DNA of 64,000 bases from Centropus unirufus. Lineage: Eukaryota > Chordata > Aves > Cuculiformes > Centropidae. Location: assembly GCA_013397695.1 (NCBI GenBank), contig VYZI01000019.1:3643693-3707692 (forward strand), given 5' to 3'. Below are positions 1 to 48,078 of this stretch, one piece after another. A program made the translations under genes and the position numbers. The stretch's first letter is position 1. Each line of letters opens with the position of its first letter. Under the pieces are notes generated by a model. It did not search any database. It was not told the origin of the DNA and saw only the letters and a list, made by a program, of their open reading frames with translations.

Positions 1-164
1 TAATTGTGTGATAACTGAAGTATGAGGACAAGGTAGGAGCCCTACAGATGACAAAAAAAAATGAGCATTTCAGCTGAAGTTGACAGGGCCAGAACTCCTC
101 CAGATACACCCTCACAGCATAAACAGCTCAAGGTGCCCCATCAAGAAGTCCAACACCTTCCTAC

Positions 165-36621
<36,457 letters not shown>

Positions 36622-39235
36622 TTTGACTCAGTAGACACCTGTTGAGGAAAGAAAATATTCTGCTTTAAAGGAAGGCAAATGTGGAGATGCTCCAGGGAAA
36701 AGACATCTGACAAATCTGCCATGTGGTCCATTCAAAGCTCTATAGGTCCTGTGCCATATCTTGCATTTCCATGCAGACACTTTTGGGAGTCAGCTTGGAT
36801 AGTTTAGCGCGTCTGTGTTGGGATTCCCGTTCCTTTACTACTGTGTTTGTCTATGCAATGAGACTATTGGGACTGCACCAACATTACCAGCTGAACAGCT
36901 TTCTACAGCCTGATCTCTTGCCCATCACAAAGTTAATTCAGACAGATACATAAAATCCTTCTCACTGCCCAAATACAGTTGGGTGTGTACTTAAATACTA
37001 GTGCAATAATAAAATAATTAGTAGAACACTTGCCAGACTCTGTTCCAGTGAGGACAGAAATTAACTTTTCTTGTAAAGGACTATTTCCACTCACTCTATT
37101 TCATTGGGAGAAGACTAAGAAAAAACAGAAAAAAAATTATCAGTACTACCAGTGAAGGAGAAACTAAGAGTTACCTCATTTCCACAGTTCAGACAGTGGG
37201 AGTTTATCATTTATGAAAGGTAAACGTCTGCTACGTGAGAGAGAACTGAAACAAGCCTGGAAATGGCATCAACGATGAGACACTTTGATCTGTGATGCTC
37301 AGATTGAAAGGATGCTGCATCTTTGTCACACAGGTGCACATGGATAAAACCGCATCATGCAGTCACACTTGGACAGAGCAGCTGGATGTATCTGCTCCAT
37401 AGGAGAGAGCGATGCGAGGGTTTTGGGTACTTTGCATGGTGTCTGGGAGGGAGGAGGCAGCTTCTTTCCTGTGCTGAACATTGGAGGTTACGGTGCAGCT
37501 GCAACAGCTTTGCTGATAACATTGGAGCTTTCCTAAGTGTTCTGCTCTGCCCTATGGGATGCGCAGCTCTAAATGAGTGAAGTAGTAAAGAGGGACCTTG
37601 CAGTTTGCTACAAGGCAGGAAAAGAGTGGTGCTAATCAGGAAACCTTTCATGCAGTGGAGCAGAGAGGGGAGCTGGAGAGGAGCTACAGCAGGGAGCAGG
37701 GAAGAGTGTGTGCCCAAGAAAAACATCTCCATACGACAGAGGCAGTTTTATTTCCTTATTGAGAATGAATTTAATATTTAAAGCATTCAAACAAACATGA
37801 ATCTTGAGGGATTTTGGAGAACTGACTTCTAAGATTCTCTCATCTAAAAGAAAACCAAACCATCTTTTCTCTGAATGTGCTCATTCTAGAGCCACCAGCA
37901 TTGCCTGGAAAATCTCAACAGGGAAATTCACCCAGGTCGTCCACACACATGCGATGTGCATGGTGGTGTGGGGGGATGAGTGTGAGACCCTAAGAGCTTG
38001 GATCAGTGCCTCACCACTGGCCCGTGCACGATGCTCCCTGCCATCAAGTCTCTGTGAGGGAGCTCCGTAGGATGTGGCCCTTTGCTCACTCCCAGGCGAT
38101 TCTTGGACGAGAGCTGCAAGAGGAAACTATTTGACCTCTGTGCGGATTAAGGCAGAAAATGTTCCCTGTTTGCCAAGAGGGTTGGTAGAGCTGCACAGTT
38201 CCTATAATGGAGATGGTATTCTCTCCAGCTGAGCTTTCCAGCTGGCGGCTGCAGGGTGAAGCTAGCCGGACAGAGGAACAAAGACAGCACTGCCCCATTG
38301 CCAGGGAGCACAGGGCTGGGGGAGCAGCAGGAGCGTCCCGTGGTCCCTCTTCTCCTGCTGCACTAACAATGGACAAAGCACATTCTCTGCCCCACTGCCC
38401 CAGCAGGGTGGAACTGTGGTGACAATGGAGTGGGACGATTTCCATCCACCTTAGACCCAGAAGAGAGAGCTATATGGTCATCCTGAAGCATCAGAAAGGT
38501 TGGATTGTGCTGCCTGTGGCTAAGTGTCCAGTGACAGCACGGTAAAGTCACTAGGAATTTGGTATTGCTGTCAGAAACACCAAAAATTAGGCTGAACTGC
38601 AGAGCTGAGTTTCACAAAGTCAAATCCTGGTATTTCGAGGCTGCTTGCAAACAATGGAAATTAAACCTCTGAACCATCCTGACCTTCTAAAACCCCAGCT
38701 GAAGAGAAGACGGTTGGCCTGCTACAAATCATGTCTCCAATTCTTCTTTGTTTTGTTGCCCAAGGAGCAAGGGAATGTTCCTTTCCTTGTTATATGCCAA
38801 GTCATAAGCATCCTCCACAGATGAGTGTGAAACAGAGCTGGTCAGTCTGTCTGATATTGCATTCTCCTACTTCTCTCTCTATGTCAACTTTCTGCATCTT
38901 GTTATTTAATTTCAGAATTTTTGAAAGCAAGATGAGGTTGGATAGCATAAGAGGTGGCACGAACTGCAGAATTTGAAAATAAAAGTTTTTTTATCCCCTA
39001 TACCTAACCACTACGTTTGACTAGTTTAGACATAGTAATAAAGGATGCCCTACAAAAAAATAGGGAATAGACAGTCTGAGCTGGATCTTGTAACTCCTGT
39101 GAGACACAAAAAGAAAAAAACATGGATTTGTGTAAAAAGAACTTTTCATGACATCTCCTCTGGTATCCAAGGATGAAGTTTGAGTAGCAACTGAGTACCA
39201 CTCTAGGAAAAAGGAAATGCAGTTATGAAGTGTGG

Positions 39236-39324
39236 ATTAATTAATATTAATAGTTTAATAGATTAATGAATATTAATTAATGTGTATAAGGAAGATGTGT
39301 ATAATTAATGTGTTCAAGGAAGAT
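39236..39324. repeat. TTAAT-rich block with a 29-base tandem duplication
   Basis: Multiple ATTAAT units at 39236-39280 form short inverted repeats. They are followed by two near-identical copies of ATTAATGTGT..AAGGAAGAT at about 39275-39295 and 39304-39324, 29 bases apart. Confidence 0.8.
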
Positions 39325-41185
39325 TTCTGAAGGAAAGGGGCAGAAGATGAGCTCCACAAATTCAGCTAGATTTTTCCCAGTAAGATGCTGTGCACTGAAC
39401 TAATGAGCTGCTGAAGCTTTCTGATTAATAATTGCCTATAAATCCTCTGTCCATCTCTCATCGAGACTGAACTTCACTGGTCCGGCATATGAACGATATT
39501 GGGGAAATGGGCCAAAGGGAAAGATTCATTACTACCTATTGAGAACATTCCCTGAGAAGGGAATATTTAACCCCTTAGCCAGGTTGTGAGTTTCATCCAT
39601 AGGGCTGGTGAGAGAAATAGGGACCAATAACTTATCTGTGCAAAAGATAAGAGATTCTCGTCCGTTCTTTTGGGTAGATGATAGTCCAAATGTTATGTAA
39701 GAGTAAATAATTTTATACTCAGGGCTGAGCTATCCTGAGGAAGGAAGGGGGAAATGGGAGGAGAAGCAATCGCAAAAATGTTACTGACAAGAGGTTGCTT
39801 GCCTTAGAATTATGCCAAATGACACCAAACTGAATCCATCGGCTAAACCTCAAATGTATATGTACACGTGGGCATGCATATTTCCATGGGTTACTTTCTC
39901 CTCCTCCTTCTGCTGTCCCACTGTAGATCTATCCAGCTAGTCTTCACTGGTTTTTTTTTTTGCCTTATCATGTCAGTGACAGAAGTTGAAAGCTGCCTTT
40001 ACGATCAGTTTATCCTAAGTATATTATTCCAAGGACAAAGTATAAATATCTTCAGGAAGTGCACTTTAAATAAAGGTTGTTGTCCAAGCAGAATTGCCTC
40101 CTGGGTCAGGGCTTAGAGGGACTAATTTTTTCTTAATGAGCAGATAAAGGACACTTCTCCCTTCCTCTGCAGGATGTGCATGTTGTTATAAAAGCTTATC
40201 ACAACTGTACAGGGAATAATTATTAGAAGAGCAGAACACAGAACAAAGCATGTGAATTATTTGAGAAACCAAGTACTGGTCTCTGATGTGGTTTCTGATG
40301 GAAGAATATCAAAGTGACCTGCTGCTTGATTCAAGCTATGTTTCTTGAGCTACAGTAGTTCTTGACTACTTTCTTTCCAAGTTGCTTATGTTTTACTTTT
40401 CTAGTATTTGCCTGAACTACCTAACTGAGCATTACTTGAAAAAAAAAAAGGAAAATCTAGGAGTAAATCCTAGTGTAGTTATCTCTGTTTGGGAACTGTT
40501 TCCCCAACATAGTTCTCTCTTTTACCAGCACGGCTACCATTCTCTCCTGGCCTTTCCCGTCTCCTGCTGATCACGGGAATCACCCCTGAAATGCTTAGTC
40601 TCACCAGGGACACTTTCATTGGAACACGGAGGTATCATCAGGACAAGTTTATGGTTGTTGAACCGTGGAAGAAGGGAAGCCTGTATTTTAAGAGAGAACA
40701 TTCTCAGTGACTTCACAGAGCTGTTTGGTTGTGTTTGTCTTAATGCTTCTCCATGTCCTTTAATTACACTGTAAGTGCCTTGGTCACCTCTGCTAATGCA
40801 AGTTACTACATAACTCAGATTAGGTCTTCTAATACTCAAAAAAAATTGGCCCAATTTATTACTTGTGTTATAAACACCAAAAATTAGGAAAGGAAAAAGG
40901 CTTCAGTTGCATCAAGTGGGGATAGCTTCCCTTTATCTGGAAAATGCTAGCTATTTTAAATATCTCTAAGTGTCTTTCTGTTAAGTGAATCATAGTCTTC
41001 ATGTTCATGAAAATTCATAAATAACCCATATTTTAACTGGACTTTGCACAAGTCAGAAAGCTATCTCTATCCCTTGGCTTCTTCTTAAATTAACATGCTT
41101 AAAAAAAAACCCAACAGATTTGCAACTAATAAGTCTCGGTGAATTATACAAAGTTGGGATCTTCTGCATACATCTATGCATGCTA

Positions 41186-41195
41186 CCATATATGG
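41186..41195. promoter_or_regulatory. MYH11: Intronic CArG box CCATATATGG of MYH11
   Basis: Perfect palindromic CC(A/T)6GG, about 1.4 kb downstream of the inferred start, in intron 1. The rodent MYH11 gene is known for an essential intronic CArG box at about +1.6 kb, so the position agrees with an SRF/myocardin site. Orthology is inference. Confidence 0.5.
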
Positions 41196-41613
41196 CGATG
41201 TTCTTCTCGATACTAACTGTTCCACAAAAATGTAATGATAACAAATTCAAAACAAATACCTTTTAGGGACTAGCATGTCAATTGCAAATGAGATAATAAA
41301 AATCAGTGTTTATATCTAAGTGAATACAGCCGGAGTAGCATGCACTAAACTGAAGTGACTTTGCTCTTGGGGGGTTCATCTTTTCAGGCTCTGTTAGTGA
41401 CTTGAGGGAATTGGGAACTTGGGGAGTTCAGCAAGGCGGTCTGCGCGCGGGGCCTTGTTGCAAACTGCAAAGCTTTGAGTGAAAGAGAAGGTGGGCTTAT
41501 TTTGAACAAATGCATTTTAGAAGAGATCTTCTTGAGGTGTAGGTATAGGGTAATAAGGGCAAGCCTTCTGATTCCCCTTATATTTTAAATATCTCATTTT
41601 GTTTCTTAACTAT

Positions 41614-41699
41614 GCACACACACACACACCTCTCAAATACATATCAACATAAATATGTGCGTATACACACGTATATATGTGTGTATTTGTGTGTGTGTG
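41614..41699. repeat. CA and GT microsatellites in inverted arrangement
   Basis: (CA)7-8 at 41614-41630 is followed 50 bases later by GT-rich 41671-41699. Between them ATACACAC and GTGTGTAT form perfect 8-base arms around GTATATAT. Could form a hairpin or Z-DNA; likely length-polymorphic. Confidence 0.85.
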
Positions 41700-42535
41700 A
41701 AAGAATCCAGTGAGCACCTGGGAAGCTACTAAAGCTGCTTTCTACACTGCCATCTACTGTTGCCTTCACTTAGAGCATTTCGTTAAAGTTAGAAGTTGGT
41801 TGCTTTACATTTTCCTCTAAAAAAAAGCATGTCACACTTGAAATTACTTAAATTAGTGTAGTTTGTTGAATTATCGGATTAGTTTTGCTTCACATTTATT
41901 CCCAGCATATTAAAAACGTGTGTAATGCCAAGGAATTTTTGTATAAATGTTTCCATTATTTTATTTTTTAATAATTTTTCCTGTTTAAAGAAAAGCAACT
42001 GACGAACTGATTATTTTATTTGATTATACTTTCTTTAAACAGCATGGGAAGCATACCTAGTTCTTGAAAAATGTAAAAAACCTAAAAGATAACCAGCAGC
42101 TCGGATTGCCAGGTTTCTTTACTGAAGGCACGTGTGATGGTTAATTGCCGTGGGTACCTGCCATCATCTGGCAGGGCACAGCCCCTTGCCAGCTGCGTTG
42201 CCGCTGGCTTGGACCACAACTCATGCTCTGCAGCCGGAATCTTTAAGGCTCGATTCAGCAATAGCAGTGTCAGAAGCAACTAAGGAACAGGTTAGAACAC
42301 CTAAGGTCACTTTCAAACATGCATGGTCTCTAATGAATCTTAAATAGAACCCAAGCAGTAATACACAATTCAGGATAAACCATTTGAGTGTGTCTGATAG
42401 GTCTGTTTCTATTTCTAGTGTGTATGATATCTGCAGGTTAATTCACAGAATGTGTTTGCAAAGTAGCTTAGTGGTTAGCTTGCCAAACTCCTCGATCCCA
42501 AAGCGCGGCGAGCCCCCAGCCCCCTTGGTACTTAC

Positions 42536-42611
42536 AGGTGTCCAGTTAGGGGAGCAGAGAGTGAATTGGAGAGTCGGGAACCTGTACAGCCACCAGCCGG
42601 GACAGTCCGAG
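42536..42611 (-). other. MYH11: MYH11 exon 1, non-coding 5'UTR (start approximate)
   Basis: Bounded on its 3' side by a consensus donor (exon ends GGACACCT, then GTAAGT). It contains no ATG. Mammalian MYH11 also has a short untranslated first exon separated by a long intron from the ATG exon, and exon 2 here has its own acceptor 17 bases before the ATG, which demands such an upstream exon. The 5' boundary is only estimated from the TATA position. Confidence 0.65.
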
Positions 42612-42634
42612 TCCTCACCGCCTTTGCAGCCTCC

Positions 42635-42642
42635 CTATATAG
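42635..42642 (-). promoter_or_regulatory. MYH11: TATA box of the probable MYH11 promoter
   Basis: Minus strand reads CTATATAG, about 100 bases upstream of a perfect splice donor (GTAAGT at 42530-42535). It is preceded by a GC-rich CCCCTCCCC element (near 42661-42671). A TATA-driven start fits a strongly tissue-restricted gene. Initiation would fall about 30 bases downstream, near 42611. No transcript was available, so the start is inferred. Confidence 0.65.
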
Positions 42643-45600
42643 AGGAGGAGAATCTTGTCAGTGGGGAGGGGCCCTGGAAACCACGTCCTGCTGGAAAATC
42701 CTCTGGGTACCTGGGTTAAAAAAGGCAGCCTGAGCCAAGGACCTCATTCCCAGCACGGCCTAACCCTGGGCTGCTGCCCCCTCCCCAAGCCACTCTTTAG
42801 GGACGCGGGCTGCTTCTAGCTCTCAGAAAGGCACAAAAGGGGTGCCTAACTTGAAATAGGTGCCCCAACTCAGAAGTTTGGATGTTTTGCTTTTTCCTGG
42901 GGTGAAAGTGTCAGGCCAAGCAAATGGACCTTTAACTCCTTCCTGTCTTGGCAATACCCTCACCCCTCATGGCCCCTTGCTTAGGAGAACAAGGGGAAGG
43001 TCATGGTCCCGTGTGGCACAGGAGGCTTCCCATTACCTGTCAGTGCATTCTGTTGGAGCTAAGGCAAATCCCTGCATTCAGGGGGTGTTTGGGAGAGGAG
43101 GGTTATTCCTGACACAACAGGGATGTGTGGGTGGAAGTTGCTCTAGGTCTCTGTGTGTTTATGTGACATTTGGAGTCTGTGGCTGATTTAAGCCTCCTTT
43201 GCCCCTAGGGAACAAGAGGGGTCATTTCCAGCCTCCTCAGTGGATTTGCCAAAGTTTCTCTTGCAATCTGGTGTGCAGCTCAGTTCCTGAGAAAGGACTG
43301 TAAATACTTTTTCATATATAAGAAATACCTCCCTCTGTCCATAAAAGGAAGAAGAGAAGTGATAAATAGCTGAGGGAGAACAGTCCCTGGGATGCAATGG
43401 AAAGAACGGGAGGCAAGCACTGAATGCTGTGGGGGGGAAGAGGAGGACAGGGTGCCAGGAGCCAGACCAGCAAGGGTTAGGGAGTGATCTGGTCCTTGTC
43501 AAACCTTCCTCAGCCCCGCAAACCTTCAGGCCTCAGCTGTCCCCCCTCTTTCCCCTGCTAGTAGCCAACAGCCTTGTGCAGCAAGACCTGTGGATGGAGA
43601 CATCCCAAAAAGGGAAAGCTAGGATCCTCTAGGAATTCCCATCAACGTGCCAAATACAAAATACCGAAACAACCCCCTCTCAGCAACAGACTAAATATGG
43701 TGTACACCCAAAGGATCAGAGCACAGTCCTGGGTGAAATAATTCTTCTTGACATCAACAGCCCTGTCTTCTCTGGAAAATAAACCCTCCTGGGGAAGATG
43801 GACGAGGCTTATGTTGGTCTCAGCATCATAAAAAAATACCTATGAGGGGAGGCTGGATTGAAAACCTCTTCTGTCACTCAGTCCACGTACAAGCGCTTGC
43901 AGGTACAACAGACTTGTAGACTGCTCTTCTAGCTCTGGCAGCAGTGAACACATTTAGGTAAAGAGGAGAGAGGGTAAGACCATCGGGGTTTCTTCCCTGC
44001 AACATTTCAGGAATATCTGATGTGAACTCATGTTCAGGTGTTGTGCTGGAGAAGACCAGGTTAGCTGACATAGTGGCACGGTTCCAGCGGAGCCTGATGG
44101 AGGGGCAGTGCCTGCTGAGGTGCAGGGCTGCTGGGATCTGAAAGGCAGCAGTGTCATATCAGACCTGTGCACGTGTGACTGTGCTGGAGCAAAGCCAGGG
44201 GAAATGATCAGCAGGATGTAAACCCAAGAAACATGCTGTAGTTAGAAGAGAATTCTTTACAGAGTAGTTCACTTCTTTCCCCCTCGGTTTCTTGATTGCA
44301 AACTTAACTTTTACATAGGACTAGAGTGAATATAAAATAATGAAATACAAGGGGATCCTCGGAAAAGCATGACAATTCTAACATTTGTCAAAGTTATCCT
44401 GAGAAGTTCCTGTTAAACCCATGCAGCTGTTTCATAAAACCAGGCACTTTTTAATAGTAGCTTAAAAAGGAGTGGAAATTATTCTGGCTGGTTTGCAAAC
44501 CACTGCATGTGCACACGCAGGCTTGCTGCCTGAGGCAGTGGTGGAGGGTGATAAATGATGTGATATATTAAACAGAGCTGGAAAGCCTAAAAAGCATTAC
44601 TGCTCAAACTGAAACAGTTGCACTTTCAAGCCATGTGGGGTAGGAACTGATAAGTGCAAGCCTGGGTTCCAACCTCCACTTAAACATTAGTGTAAGAACA
44701 TATTAATAACTTGGCTGGACTTTCCAAAATGTTGTGGTATTTTTTTAAACTGAAGTTACCTCAAAATGAAAGCTGAAGATTCACAGTGAATTATGCTGTT
44801 ATTTAAACTCCCCTGATTTGTTTGATTGCTTTTCTAGGAAAAAATAAAGTATTGAGCAGCCTGCCCTTAAAATATCTCTCTGCTGAATTGACATTGTAAA
44901 TATTTTACTTGAGAAAAAAAAAAACAAAAACGGACTTGAAGGTGAGAAGTGAACTTTCAGCTGCCTTACCACAGTGTAACCTGACTGCAAAGGAGGGGAA
45001 AAAGAAAAGCACAGCGGATTATTTGAGCTTGTTAAATAATGTGTGTCAGGTAAGCAATTTTTTTTGCTTCAAAATGTTTTTACCAAATTTTACCAACCAT
45101 GTTTCTCTAAGCTGATATATGTGATGGGAACTGACAAGGATACTGGTGGTTACTGCTTGTGTCGAGCTGTGCTCTTGTAACAGGAGGGCCCGTCTGTGTC
45201 CAAGCTATCAGGAGAGCAGTCCGGTGATGTCAAAGTCACCAACAGCCTCAGGTTAAGCTTTGTGCTTAGTGCTGGCAGCAGGTAAAGGGGGGTACCTGAA
45301 GCACACAGGTCAATTTGGAACCAGCTGGACACCAGCTGCTACTGAAAGGGTGTCTTTGCAAGTGTGAACAAATATTTTGGAATTTCTTTTCCTAAACATA
45401 ACTACCGAATGATAATCACACCTCCGGAAACCTGACCAACTGACTCGGAGATTAGGCTTGAGACCAAGGGTGCTCAGGAAGAAAAGTGTAACTGACTCCC
45501 CAGAGTGTGTTGATAAGGCTTTGGAAAAAAATCTCCTGTGCCTGACAGGAAGAAATACCCCTGAAACAGCACTGATGCTGAGGATTCTGTAAGCATCCCT

Positions 45601-47651
45601 TCCTGATTCTAGGGGAGAGCAAAAATCAGTTTTGAATATTTAAAAAAAAAAAACAAAACAAAAAAAAACCCCAAACACAATGACTTGTGGGGTTAAGTTC
45701 TTCTGAAGTGCCTTTCAGATCTGACATCCCCACCAGAGTTCACTGGTTTCTTATCACCTTGACTTTTGATATCACCCTTACACAAAGAACAGCCTCTTTT
45801 AATGTAATTCCCTCCTAACAGTCTCAGTTACAGTGCTCTGTTGCCAATAAAATTCAGAAATGCATTTTGCTCATGAAACTTTCCAAACGTCTACAGCCTT
45901 AGATCTTTTTTTTTCCACTTTCTGATGTCAGTACAAATTAAGGCAGTTACTACAAGGTATCAGTCAAATTAAGCTAGATAGAGCTTTTTAAATTGAGAAA
46001 ATAAATGTTGTGCATGCTCACCTAAGTGGCAATTTTCTTTAAAAGCTGAACCTGTAACTCAAGGATTGTGAGTAATTTCCATTGAAATACTGACCTTGCT
46101 TAGCTTAAACCTTTAAGGATTTTCAGAAAATGCAGCCATATCATACGGGTTTTGCAGATCATCTCATCCCTCAACAAGCAAGGCAGCCTGACATCCACGG
46201 GGCTCGCTACACGTCTGCTTCTTGAGAGATGCTCCAATGGTGCTGCCAGGATAAATGCTAGACCGTTAATAATGTGGTTGGACTGGTATATTTTCATAGA
46301 TGTATTTCAAAGCTTTGTTGTACAAATAACTATTACTGGAAATACACTTTAATTTTCTTGTACAGTGACTATACTTTGGAACAAGAGATTGTTATAAAGC
46401 CCCTATCTGTACAGTGAAGGTACTGAGCATTAGATGAAATACATGTTGCACCAAGAGCAAACAGGCCAGCACAGCACAGGATCCTGCCAACAGGCTGAAG
46501 GTGCAATCCCCAATCTTCCCCGTGTCTTATGCAGGTTTCTTCTCCGATTTCAGAAATACCTAAAGCTCAGTGAAGAACACCCTTGGAACCACCTCTGCTT
46601 TCATGGCTGTGCCGACCATGACACTGCTGACACCTGTGCTTGGACAAGTACCAAACATCTCTTTGCTTTCCTCAACTGGAACAAAAATGGTATTTGTTTT
46701 CTCGCACTAAAAATCCATTTTCCAGGTAACTCCATGGCCCCTGGGCAGCTTCTGTATAACCTCTGTTAGGAAGACAGAAACCAGACGCAAGGCGTCAGTC
46801 ACAGTGGAAGATCTGCATAGCATAGATGGTTAGAGCTTCTGTATTTCCCAGAGCCTTTTTCCTTGCCCTTGAAAAGACCACGTGGATTCCAAGTACACGT
46901 AATGATTTGACCCACTGGGTTATAGACAAACAGGGGTATAGCATTTAACCTCTGGAAAACCAGTTAAAAGTTTAGGGATCTCTTTGGCCAGAACAATCAC
47001 AGCTGTATTGTTCAAAAGTTCAAAGTCTTTGCAACTTGTCACAGAGGCACTGTCCCCTCATTCCAAAATGAAGGTAATTTGCAGGTAACAGCTTAGAAGA
47101 CAATTTTTCTATATTTTAAGACAGCACTCCACCTTACATGGCATTCCTGTCAGCACCACTGGAAGCATTAACATCTACACATTTGGTTAAAATGAGAGGA
47201 GAAAAATAGCTAACCTGTTGTTTTCTTATGTACCCCTCTAAGTTGGGACTTAAATTACCATTTCAAAACATGTAAATATGTCAGCTAAAAAAAGTTCTGG
47301 GAATCAGTAAACTATTATCAACTCTATTTTTAGCTTTGCCCAACTTTGAGTCTCACGTAGTTTGGGAAACAAACAGAAGTTCCTCTCCCTCCCATACACT
47401 CGGCATTACACCATACAATTTATAGCAACTCCAGATGGCAAAGACTTATCCCCATTTGTTTGTGGGCATGAAGATAAATATAGTCCTCATTTCCGGAGAA
47501 TGAAAAACAACTATGCCTCTAAAGCACTTTAATTTTCTATTAACATCTATTTTCCCATACTTATCTGAAAGTAGCAGCTCCTTCTTTTTATAGGATTCAA
47601 ATGCTCAGTTTGAACACTTCCAGAATACCGTGTAGAATAAAACTGTACATT
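42643..47651. other. Spacer between the MYH11 promoter and the CEP20 3' end
   Basis: About 5 kb with no gene recognised. The proximal 0.8 kb holds the GC element and CArG box of MYH11. A long A-rich run with A8-CCCC is at 45641-45675. Open frames up to 111 codons (43188-43502, 46434-46769) are not recognisable proteins. Confidence 0.7.
43339..43348. promoter_or_regulatory. MYH11: Upstream CArG box of MYH11 (CCTTTTATGG on the gene strand)
   Basis: Perfect CC(A/T)6GG about 0.73 kb upstream of the inferred start. Rodent and rabbit MYH11 promoters use upstream CArG boxes within about 1.3 kb of the start. A CArG-like CTTATATATG lies close by at about 43313-43322 (near match only). Confidence 0.45.
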
Positions 47652-47657
47652 TTTATT
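47652..47657 (-). terminator. CEP20: Candidate CEP20 polyadenylation signal 2 (AATAAA)
   Basis: Second AATAAA 64 bases beyond the first, directly after the GT-rich stretch; its own downstream region is less GT-rich. May give a slightly longer 3'UTR. Confidence 0.35.
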
Positions 47658-47715
47658 CAACAAATACACCAAAGACAGACAAAACCAAAACATAAGTTAT
47701 AATTTCTGCACTTTC

Positions 47716-47721
47716 TTTATT
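47716..47721 (-). terminator. CEP20: Candidate CEP20 polyadenylation signal 1 (AATAAA)
   Basis: AATAAA on the minus strand about 280 bases after the stop codon. It is followed by a strongly GT-rich downstream stretch (TTATGTTTTGGTTTTGTCTG and onward to TTTGGTGTATTTG), the usual downstream element. Inferred without cDNA. Confidence 0.5.
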
Positions 47722-48001
47722 ACCTGGTAAATTTTTATAAAGGAAAACCAGGATTTTTGGCCCAATTCTAGGCACTGGCTTAATGAATCTGCCTTCTTCA
47801 AGTTTTCCTTCTATCAGCACTGGTGGAAGAGAGCCTTTGCTAACACCTTTTTCATTGACCATAAGTATGACCCTGTCCTCCAGTCTCACAGGTAGATCTA
47901 ACAAGCTGAAACACACTGGAGAAACGTAAGCAAAAAAAAAAAAACCATCCCTAAATTAACTCCTAAAGAACTTTACGTGAGAAATTAGCAAATGAAAGGT
48001 A

Positions 48002-48078
48002 TCATCTGTTTATACTTTGTAAAACAAGGGGGTCTTCGATGCTCATGCCAGCCATCCTTCCTGGTTCTGGAATTCTAT
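48002..48078 (-). CDS. CEP20: CEP20 exon 5 (residues 151-175 and stop)
   Basis: Acceptor TTTCATTTTCAG, then DRIPEPGRMAGMSIEDPLVL, QSINR and TGA at 48002-48004. The phase continues exon 4, and the length brings the protein to 175 residues. The 3'UTR follows toward lower coordinates. Confidence 0.88.

Larger units (their letters stand above)
36639..42535 (-). other. MYH11: MYH11 intron 1 (5.9 kb)
   Basis: From the inferred non-coding exon 1 to the ATG exon. Contains a perfect CArG box (41186-41195), a CA/GT microsatellite pair (41614-41699), and a TTAAT-rich repeat block (39236-39324). Open frames of 60-125 codons at 36.7-38.5 kb show no coding signature. Confidence 0.65.

Noticed and set aside
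42470..42500. tRNA A-box-like TAGCTTAGTGGTTAG near MYH11 exon 1
   Set aside because: No convincing B box or cloverleaf follows; best read as chance similarity in intron 1.
47653..47916. 87-codon minus-strand open frame just beyond the CEP20 stop
   Set aside because: It lies in the inferred 3'UTR; the CEP20 frame ends at 48002 with a conserved C-terminus and there is no acceptor joining the two.
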